The notes beneath the pieces were generated by a model. That model searched no databases. It saw only the letters and a list, made by a program, of their open reading frames with translations, and was not told the DNA's origin. Source: Trissonchulus latispiculum (lineage: Eukaryota; Nematoda; Enoplea; Enoplida; Ironidae). Taken from it: a stretch of DNA of 64,000 nucleotides. The stretch spans positions 1 to 64,000 of the forward strand of contig JASAND010015722.1 in NCBI GenBank assembly GCA_030248195.1. The letters are read 5' to 3'. Shown in pieces: positions 55,330 to 64,000 of the stretch (position 1 is the stretch's first letter; every line of letters begins with the position of its first letter). Position numbers and translations under genes: made by a program.

Positions 55330-56523
55330 TTACATAAGCAATAAATTAAGTTGATTCATTGCTAGTTCCCAAATCCTTCCACAGATTGTTTCCATACAGA
55401 ACAAAACAGTAGCTAGAATTTCTAAGACAATTAGTGAAATAATTGGAATTTTCATGTGCTTCGCTGTAGCTGATACCGGGATATTAAAGCCAGACTCTTT
55501 TGGGCATCTGCGAATAGCAACCTTTCTTCTTTGCATCACTTGATGTACGTCTCCAGCTGCGTCCATAAGACCATATAATGCAAAATTAAACTTTTTCACA
55601 TAACCAGAATTTTTGCGAAATACAAAGGAAAGAAAACCAGGGGCATCGACGGGAACGAAATTGACATTGCGAAACTTTCTTGCTTTGTTAATGAAGGATG
55701 CTTCTGAGCCCACATAATAGGTGAATCTGGCGGTCTTAGAAACCAGATGTAGTGCTTCTTCTGCGTTTTTCACAATTTTCATTGGGTTATTTTGGAAGGC
55801 TGCTCGAAGCTTTATAAAGACGGCTTCTGTTGAATTTCTCACCATTTTAAAAAATATTTGTCTACACTTTCCGTAACAATCTGAATCTTTTTTTGTTCCA
55901 CTAAATTAGCCAATTGGTCATAAATTATGAAAACTGAAATGTGTTTGCTCGGAGATATAACTAGACTGCACCTTAGAGCCATAAAATCCAACAATAAACA
56001 GGTTTGTTAACAGAAGCGCACAATGCATCATAGTAAACTGTGACTCTAATGTCGTCTGTTTTTGAAAAATCTTCAAGACAACAAAACGTGCAGCATAAAT
56101 TACCACAAGTAGTATCCAGCAGGAATAGTCAAACGGACGCCATGGACGAAAGCTGTTTTCTTGGAAAAGAACTGCGGCATTCACTACAAACCCAGTCCTA
56201 GTTTCAATAATGGGGTGACTAAAATCTGCCAAAGGCAGTAAATTCGGAGCACTAATGTAACCCAGCGTGCCAAGAGCATCAACTTCGTTTCTGTGCATCA
56301 TTCCGTAAACGCCGTGAATATTATTTTGTTGATCGAAATAAATGTATTCGTTTTGTTCAGCACAATGGAAATTGACGGTGTAATTGAGTAAACTTGCTGT
56401 AAACTGGAAAAACTCATAGTTTATGCCGCCAATTTTTATACCAGTATCTCCAAGTCCCTCATCGATAACCCATGGATACTCAATGGGGGCACTTACCCTA
56501 ATTACTTGTTTATTGTCTGCCAT
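55330..56523 (-). pseudogene. ionotropic receptor-like copy E, two compensating indels
   Basis: From MADNKQVIRVSAPIEYPWV (56523) the frame is intact through M1 and the M3-like SSYISEQTHFSFHN. An extra T near 55922 then creates a stop. About 70 bp later a 6-T run where seven are expected (about 55852) restores the original frame, which continues from FKMVRNSTEAVF to the M4 helix and a stop at 55330. The first Cys of the lobe-2 pair is also changed (FRNVNF instead of FCNVSF), so loss of constraint is likely rather than sequencing error alone. Otherwise it is closest to copy A, ending QLNLL like it. Confidence 0.75.
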
Positions 56524-56689
56524 AGATAATTGAAAGTACTGCACATAGATTAGGATAGTTTGTTCGGATATTGGTATATTTAATACCAGATCAAAGTTTT
56601 TTAATAATAGATAAAAACAAATATTATAAAGTCAAATAAACAAAATGAAGCTGCTTAAATAAAGCTGTACATATTTAAAGCTGGTTTTA

Positions 56690-56990
56690 TAGAAAGAACC
56701 GCGGCTTTGACTACAAGCTCAGTTTCAATTCCAATAATGGGGCGAAATAAAATCCGCCAAAGGCATCTGCATCTGCATCAACTTGCTTTCTGTGCATCAC
56801 GCGGTAAACTAATTGCACACCTTATTTTGCTGGCAAAAATAAACATAGGTAGTCGCTACCAAAGAAAGTTGATTTTGTAGCATAGTAAACGGTAAACCTA
56901 AAACACTCATACATGATGCAATTAATTTTAACACCATTGTTGCAGTTTCCTGGAACAGTTATTGATGCTTCAGCTAAATCGAATAAGTTG
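56690..56990 (-). pseudogene. receptor first-lobe relic upstream of copy E
   Basis: Scattered matches to the first-lobe coding sequence (ccgcggctttgactacaa, ccaataatggggcga, gtgcatcacgcggtaaac on +) in the same order and spacing as copies A and E, but heavily frameshifted. The same arrangement (relic just 5' of the gene) is seen for copies A, B and C. Confidence 0.55.
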
Positions 56991-59900
56991 ATATAACATA
57001 GCTCTTAATCTAAAGTGCACAGGAAGCACTAACCATATATGAAATTAAAAGTTTTCAAATTTATTTTTAGTTCCCAAATGTGTGAAAAAATGACAAATTA
57101 TTTAAAAATAAATGACTTTAAATGGACGATATTGACAGATTCCTGTGTGTGCATGTCTGAATCTGCTTTTGTCAGATTGCCGTGACCAACTACAAATACC
57201 TTTACGTATACTTAGCAATCAGCTAGCTAAGCCAGCGACTGTAGTCAGCCACACATGGAGGTAAAGATTTAGGCTTTCCCAGGTAACGTCCCCTGTTAGC
57301 TGGTTTTTACCTAGTTTACACTGGTTGAGGCAAATCAAAGCGAGATGGCACAACTCGTGAGAAATCAGCAGAAATAGGGAAATTGTTTAAAAATTCATTG
57401 CGACCACAATATGAACCGTGGCGTCGAAAACCTTAGATCGTTGAATTTAGCTCATATTCACTTTTGTGATTATGCTATTTTTACTCACTTTTGCTGATTG
57501 GCATTGCCAAAATTTTGGATCAAAAAGTTGTACTTTCGAAGAAATCGATTTTCAAGTTTTGAAAAACCACATGGGTAACACAAAAGCTGACAAGTAAGCG
57601 GTTGTGAAAATCAAATTGAAAATTTTCCATTAAGTGAGTCGTGAGTAATAACCAATCAAAGTTGGAAAAGTGGCAAGGATCAAAGGATTTTGAAAATCGA
57701 AAACATTGAATAACTACCGCAATTCTTGACAAAATTAGCTCATATTTGGGATGCAATATGTTTGGGACATGGGCTAAGTTTGACAAAACGGCTAGTTCCT
57801 GGAATTTACTGATCTTTCAAAACTTAAAAAATCGGCTTCTTTTGATGAATTTTAATTTTATCAAATTTCTTTTTCAGCCAAAAGAAACTTCATGCCACGA
57901 TGGTTCTGGAAATATATAGGGGGGTGGGGCAACTTGGGACAAAAATCCTAGCCAAAAAACTGCCATTCTTGATTGCCCCGACCAATCTGCGTGAAACTAG
58001 ACACAATTGTAGTTTGAGTGCGGGGCTACATGGAACTACATCGTTTTTGCTATATATTCAAAGCGTTAGTGCACTACGACAATAAACGTGCCGTCCCAAG
58101 TTAGCAATTCTAAGTTGACCCGTAGCCCAACTTGGGATGAAGGTGGCGATCGGAAGCGTTTTCAACCAGCTATCATTTGTTCCTTTGGCTAAAATCGAAA
58201 GAAACTTTATCTAAAATGTAGAGGAAATCGAGACGAACAAAATGATACCAAAACCGCACAGTAAATGGAAAAGCTTCAAGCGATAAGGCGTCCCAAAGCC
58301 AATTTTCCATTTTTAATGCAATTTTAACACTGATTTTCGAAATTTCTTGCTAAATGGTTCTAAATAAAAGTCAAATGCTTTAGAACTACCAAATTATGAC
58401 TTCCATGTTTTGGTTTAGCATTACCTGCCATTTGTTTATACTATTTTTTGAAGTTTTCAAGCCTTAGCCGAAGCTGTCAAAGGGTTTAAAGATTTTGCCA
58501 AAATTGTCGGGAAAACTTCATAGTCGAACGTTTATACAATGGTTTTTGGATTCTACAATAAAAAATACCCATGCAGGTAAAGTTTGAACATAATTGGAGT
58601 GATAAGAAGGATTTTATTCGCCAAACAGTCTTTTGAACAATTTCAAAATTTCGGTTTTACCTCGATAAAGATTGATGTGTACGCATTAGCAGAAAAGCAT
58701 TATTAGCCCGAATTTCGACAGCAAAGGGAACTCCGGGCAGGTAGATGGAAATAAACACTGAAATTTTGGAGATAGAAAGAGACTAAGAAAACCGACCGGT
58801 TAAGACAAGCACACAACACCAACTGAAAGAGAGAAGGCTGGAAGCAGCACAAGTGATTACGAAATCACGTGACATGCCTCCAGCCAATAGAATTTTGACA
58901 GAATTTTGAGAGAATTTTGGGCGTAACTAGGGAAATACATGATCCATCTTTGAACAAATACTTATATTTAAACAATTTTAAATGCAAATTATGGGCTAAC
59001 GGAGCAGTTTTAGCGAAAACACGATAATTAGACAAGGATTAATTTTGAATAAAGAATCTTTTTAAATACTAAAAGAAATATGACAGTGTGGCATCTGCGC
59101 CCTAATGTACAAATGTGTCGAGCATCTCGCAAACTTATTCTATTGGGAAGAGCAGAGTGTCTCACTCTTCCTATCATGGGCTCTTGATCTTCATTATATA
59201 TAATAACTGTAAAGAAATATTGCAAGGTATGGTATTCTAAATATTTTGCAAGAAGCTGTTGCTAGTTAGGAATATAGTTTGCAAAATGCTTACCGATTTT
59301 GAAAAATCGCAAATTTTAAATATTGGGCATAACAGAAATATATAATGAGAATAAACAAGAAACAGGAAATGGAAATTAACGTTACATTGAAGTCATTCAA
59401 TATTTGTGCAATTTATTGGTGAATTACATATTAATGCATTATGGCAGGAAACTTAATGTGATAAGTGGCAAAAAAAATAATAATAAAACATGGAAGGCTT
59501 AGTCTAATTAAACATTTCAAGGTTACTAATTCAATTCAACCGCAATATTAGCTAACTGATAGGAAGTATCACCTAACCAGATATCTGACACGTGAAGTTG
59601 ATATCTGATTAATATAGTTAATTAAATCAGCATAGTATAATTTGGCTAATTAATATAATGAATTAGGTGCTGAAGCACTGCATGATAAACTGGATATTAA
59701 TAGCCAGATCAGCAACAGGCTGCATACGACTAATGGAATATTCTGGCTACTTTTACAAACTTTGAAAGTTTGCTTAGTTCCATGTTCCATTACATTTAAA
59801 AGCAGCTTACCATTGCAAACAAAACTAGAGTCTCGTGGCTTATAATTTTCCTATCAGTTTACTGGGATAATTTACAACAGGAAGGCGTCTCGGAGCTATT

Positions 59901-60874
59901 TGACGGGTATATACAAACTTTGCCAATACAGAGTGAATCAGATTTCAAGCGATCGTTTGCCTGTGTGACACGATAATGAAGATTCTTATAAAGTCTATTT
60001 CCAGAAAAAGTAAGGCATCCAGCGCGTCCTTATGTGCAATATGCAATAAAACTTCCTTTCCAGAATTCAAGGAAATTCATCTTTTATTCAAGATACCTTC
60101 TCTTATTGCCAGATTTGTAAGAGAGCGCCTGAGCCGAATTACATAGTTTTATATGGTTAAAAAGATCTAGTTTCCCCAACTTAGTGAATAAAAGATACTG
60201 CTGCTTGACAGCTTTCCCAGCTCAGGTACAGAATTAGATTTGTAGAAAACGCCTGCTTTCGAAAAATGTCGGTGTAGCAAGTTTACAAGCTAAGAAGTCA
60301 CCTCCGATATTTCGGCCTTAATGTTTCGGGTAAATTGCAAGCTTAGTACATAAGGAAACGCTATGTGTTTTACTCTTCCTATTGGGCTTATTCTTGATTT
60401 CCAGCTACTTAAAGGCTTTCGAGACGACTGTTGTAGTTAAAACCCAGCTGAAAACTTTTCAATTACCTCAACAAGACACGGATGGTATGTTACAGTCAAC
60501 CATGATCCTCGACAGGCTCAACACAAATGATTCCAAAGACTCAAAGGGTACCTCTCAAAAAAACTCAGACCTGTATTAGAAATCTCATAATTCATAAATA
60601 ATTCCTGCTGAACTCTACTAACTCTACCAACTAAAGTTACTGTGGGGGGGTACTCGCTTTAACGATCTCTACTATTATCTTTCTTCCTGGCATGTATTTT
60701 CGTGGCCGGCCGCCATGTATCTAGGAGTTATTTGGTAGCTTAATGTAGTGATAAAATAATTGAAATAGATTAATAATTACATATCGCTGTCATAGATATG
60801 GTGATTCATTTTTGACAGCATTTTAATTATTTCTGAAAGGAATGATGCCAGTGGCACCGCTGTCGGAGATAAAC
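56991..60874. other. intergenic, dispersed repeats only
   Basis: 57919-58140 holds copies of caacttgggac and gtcccaagtt that look like a small repeat. 58890-58920 has a short gaattttg tandem. 59680-60000 is copy 3 of the dispersed low-copy segment (see 29158 and 36013). A 65-residue frame at 60382-60579 with a hydrophobic start (GLFLISSYL) is unsupported by anything else. Confidence 0.35.
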
Positions 60875-61075
60875 AAATAATGTTTTTCATTGCTAACTTC
60901 CAAAACTGTATGAAAAATGTAACTTACAGCACGTTGCAAAATAGCAGCAAACGTTTAAGCTGTAAATAGCGAAATCAGTGGAATTTTCATGTGATTCACG
61001 GTATATACCTGCGACTGGACCACTGAAAGCAGATTCTTTTCGACATCAGTGAATATAAAACCTTCTTCTAAAGAA
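60875..61075 (-). pseudogene. receptor C-terminal relic
   Basis: Matches the M4 region on the minus strand: aaatcagtggaattttcatg, tgattcacggta and aaagcagattctttt on + correspond to the HMKIPxISL and K-E-S-A-F-N codons of other copies. Only the C-terminal 60 or so codons survive, downstream of copy F. Confidence 0.6.
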
Positions 61076-61464
61076 AATTTGTTAGTTGTTGTACATCCAG
61101 ACAATTATACTGGAAGCAAATTTTTGGATAAGGAGGTGAAGTGGCGACCGGCGGATTTTTCGTATTTTTTGCCAAAAAACCCAACAACGTTAACAATACT
61201 GATTTCTCTGAGAATTTATACAAAGTCACTTTCCATTAGAGATTAAGAAGTGCTCTGTGAAACATGGTAACTAACTGACTGATTCAAAATCGATCATGCT
61301 AACTAAGCATTAATCTGCTCTTGCTGGATTTATTTCAGTTTTGATTCTCCGAGTCGACAGGTAGAACTACTGAATGTCTTTCTCCCAAATAGCAATTATT
61401 CAGGCAAGTCTGGCAGCAGGCAGTGCATCCATAAAGTGGCCTAAAAGCTACATAAGGCTTCTTT
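61076..61464. other. 3' flank of receptor copy F
   Basis: No gene seen. The short plus-strand frame at 61049-61246 begins inside the relic and has no support. Confidence 0.4.
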
Positions 61465-62718
61465 TTATTTATGCACAAACTTTAGGATAACGCTAAATAC
61501 CGCTTCTAGGCAAAATAGTATGTTCGCTAAAATCTCAGTCACGATTAAGGAAAGCAGGGGTATTTTTAGATGATTCACTGTTACAGAGGGTATGGCATTG
61601 AATGCAGATTTTCTCGGACAATTGTGATTAAGATAATGCATTCGCCTTCTTATTACTTCATGTACATTCCCAGCTGCACTCATAAAGCCATATAATGCGG
61701 AATTAAATATCTCGGCGTAGCCGGAGTTTTTGCGAAAAGCAAGGGAAAGATAAGAGGGTGCTCCAATAGGAATGAAGCTGACATTGCAAAAGTTTTGCGC
61801 CTTTTCAATAAATGATGCTTTTGAGCCGGCAAAATACGTAAATCTGGCAGACTGGGAGACTAGATGTATCGCTTCCGTCGTCGAATTTACCCTTATTATG
61901 GGATTCTTTTGGAAGGCTTCACGCAGCTTGACATAAACTGGTTCGTTTGACTTTTCTACCAAATTGAAAAATGATCTATGGGTACTTTCCGTGACAACAC
62001 GAATTTTATTTTGGTCTACTAAAGCAGCTAATTCCTCGTAGGACCGAAAACTGAAGTGTGAAAGCTCCGTAATGTAACTTGACTGGAGCTTGGAGCCATA
62101 CCATTCAGTCAGGAATAGGCCTGCCAGAAGATAAGCAGACTGTACAATAATAAGTGATTGTGATCTCAATCTACTTAGTCTTGCGAATGCTACTTTAACA
62201 AGAATGCGGAAAGCCCAGGCTGCCAGAAGAAGTAGCCAGCAGGAGTAGTGAAACGGAATCAATGGATTAAAACTGGTTTCTTGGTAACGCACCGCTGATT
62301 TGACAATAAATCCAGTTCTGGTTTCAATAACGGGGTGACTAAAATCTACCAGAGACACTTCGTCCGGATTGTTACTGTAAGCCAATGTGCCAAGGGCATC
62401 AACTTCGTTTCTGTGCATCATACCGTAAACTCCGTGGATATCGTTTTGCTGGTCGAAATAGACATATTCGTTTCCCTCGGCCCAATGGAAGCTGATAGTA
62501 CAGTTGAGCAAACTTGCTGTAAACTGGAAAAAGTCATAGTTTATGCCGCCAAGCTTTATGCCGTTAGTAGTATGTCCTTCATTAACTACCCAGGGATACT
62601 CCATGGGAGCACTTACTCTTATATAATGATTATTGCAAGCCATAAAGGTTGATAATGAATTGTATGAATGTGGATATAATAAGATTAAGTGCCCATAGAC
62701 GCAGAGCAAACATGTCAA
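61465..62718 (-). CDS. divergent ionotropic receptor-like protein, copy F (intact)
   Basis: 417 residues from the first ATG, or 392 from the ATG at 62643 (MACNNHYIRVSAP), which aligns with Met1 of the other copies. The extra 25 residues (LLCVYGHLILLY) could be a signal peptide, so the longer start is kept. It has lobe 1, M1 (HYSCWLLLLAAWAFRILV), an M3-like helix ending LQSSYITELS, lobe 2 with FCNVSF and a second Cys in NHNCPRK, and M4 (LKIPLLSLIVTEILANILFCLEAV). As in copy A, the M1-to-SSYI interval is about 40 residues, and no Arg precedes VDFSHP (sequence NPDEVSLVDFS). It is the most divergent copy and its frame is fully open, which suggests retained function. The ligand is unknown. Confidence 0.75.
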   Translation of the reverse strand: MTCLLCVYGHLILLYPHSYNSLSTFMACNNHYIRVSAPMEYPWVVNEGHTTNGIKLGGINYDFFQFTASLLNCTISFHWAEGNEYVYFDQQNDIHGVYGMMHRNEVDALGTLAYSNNPDEVSLVDFSHPVIETRTGFIVKSAVRYQETSFNPLIPFHYSCWLLLLAAWAFRILVKVAFARLSRLRSQSLIIVQSAYLLAGLFLTEWYGSKLQSSYITELSHFSFRSYEELAALVDQNKIRVVTESTHRSFFNLVEKSNEPVYVKLREAFQKNPIIRVNSTTEAIHLVSQSARFTYFAGSKASFIEKAQNFCNVSFIPIGAPSYLSLAFRKNSGYAEIFNSALYGFMSAAGNVHEVIRRRMHYLNHNCPRKSAFNAIPSVTVNHLKIPLLSLIVTEILANILFCLEAVFSVILKFVHK

Positions 62719-64000
62719 TAATTGCTAAGAAATAGAATAAATAAGTATATTGCTCAAGTAGAGAATTGTGAGATAGCAAACTCCTTTATTGGCATTGTGA
62801 TAACTTTTGTCATTGTTTCAAATTATCATTATTTTGATAAAAATTGGCATACTTTTCAAAAATACAAAAATACAAAAATTTCAAAGATTTCAATTTCAAA
62901 AATTTCAAAGATACAAAAATTCGCTATTTTCAAACAGCTACAAAGTAACCGCGAAATCGTATCGATTACTTGATATGGAAGCTTTAAGTAGATTTCAGTG
63001 CACCATCAATTCGATGTTTCACCCAGTCAGGACTGTTTTCTACTTCAATGCGACGTCATTTGCTTCGCTGTTAAGCTCACATTTGTATGATTAATAAACA
63101 CATGCTACATCTAAACGCTGCGATCACTCTTACAGTCTTTCTTACAGATCAATTTATTAGTAAGACGATTGCGGCGGCTGAGGTGATTGAAAAGGTTAAG
63201 GATTCAACATTAAAATGAAACTAGTTTAGCTGGCTCTATATCTTTAATGCTGATTATCTGCTAAGTAGGGGTCTATCTTTTGATGTTTTCGAAAACGTTA
63301 ACCTTTGTAGTTTTGCAGACAACATGGAAATGTTTGTCTTAACTACTACCGAATGAGTATGGAGTCGTGTGATTCCAAATGTAATTGTAGTACTACCTAC
63401 AGGTATCTCAAAAATTGTATGCGCACCAGTAAGCGAAGCTCCGAATAAAAGCCACGACCTTCCTTCGCGAGTCAGCTCAGAATATTCAATGAGCACAGCA
63501 AGCAGCATTGCAACTGGGTTGTAACTTGTAATTGGGCTCCGTTAGTCGCTTCGTCTTCGGTATGCCAGGCCTTGGAAGTCTGACATATCTAGTATGTTTC
63601 CGTCGTTTATATCATACTCATCCTAATTTGCATATTTACGTCTATGGAAAGTATACAAATGAATGGGAGAAATCTTCGAGCACTGCAGCCAGTTTTTGCT
63701 GACTGTCAACAGCCTCGCTGCAGACGCCGCTAGAGATGAAACACGAAAGTGTCCAAATGTGGATATCAGTGTGCAGTGTGGACCTTGAGAGTTGTACCCT
63801 TGTAGAATTGCTACGTGCTTCGACTAGTCTGATTTCTGTTACAAAGTGTGCTATGCAAATAAAAAGCTTTCCATATTTCCAATGCACCAAAGCAAAATAA
63901 GTAGTGGTTAACGAAACAGCACCGGTTAAATTCAATTGGACGACTGAATTCTTAAGGCTATATACAACCGCGGTCCTTGTAATGAAATATATTTTGAGCA
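62719..64000. other. no gene seen
   Basis: Starts with a low-complexity caaaaatttcaaaga patch (62860-62930). The rest is AT-rich with unsupported short frames on the minus strand (63254-63508, 63642-63935). Confidence 0.4.

Noticed and set aside
60382..60579. Small secreted protein (65 residues)
   Set aside because: Hydrophobic start only; no homologue in the duplicated segment and no splice or composition support.

Overview
The window looks like repeat-rich nuclear DNA from an animal, most likely a protostome invertebrate. Reasons: AT-rich non-coding background, divergent ionotropic-receptor (iGluR/IR-type) genes, an EGF-repeat membrane protein preceded by a splice-acceptor-like site, a NeSL-type non-LTR retrotransposon with a Ulp1 protease domain, Ty3/Gypsy fragments and many miniature inverted-repeat transposons. 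NeSL elements were first described in nematodes but occur more widely, so I do not name a phylum. I found no bacterial-style operons, no convincing rRNA or intact tRNA, and no CRISPR array.

Layout. (1) 1-10.7 kb: a hAT-type MITE with hexamer-rich interior, then a local duplication carrying two copies of a short gene for a single-pass protein with three EGF-like modules and C-terminal PY motifs. The first copy is open; the second has a one-base deletion in a G run. (2) 11.3-14.7 kb: a large inverted-repeat element enclosing the 3' end of a Gypsy element. One arm carries a second element inserted at TTAA, and the other arm preserves the empty site. (3) 15.5-17.3 kb: an intact IR-like gene and a relic. 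(4) 17.3-24.5 kb: two foldback elements and a nearly complete NeSL retrotransposon on the minus strand (zinc finger + Ulp1 ORF, RT + endonuclease ORF, and an unknown third ORF). (5) 25-44 kb: almost wholly mobile DNA. It includes a 272-bp CA tract that replaces the rest of a Gypsy RT, two further hAT-type MITEs, a three-level transposon nest, tandemly duplicated gag-like fragments, and arrays of about 159-bp repeats next to AAT microsatellites. (6) 44-64 kb: a degenerating IR cluster, all on the minus strand, with three broken copies, several relics and one intact gene near 62 kb.

How the genes relate. The only clear host genes are the EGF-repeat pair and the IR family; both show local duplication followed by decay. 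The IR proteins keep the two ligand-binding lobes, M1, an M3-like SSYI segment and M4. The M1-M3 interval seems too short for the usual pore loop plus M2, and the arginine that binds glutamate in iGluRs is absent. Everything else is transposon sequence inserted around and sometimes inside these genes. All calls come from reading the sequence; boundaries of degenerate repeats are approximate.
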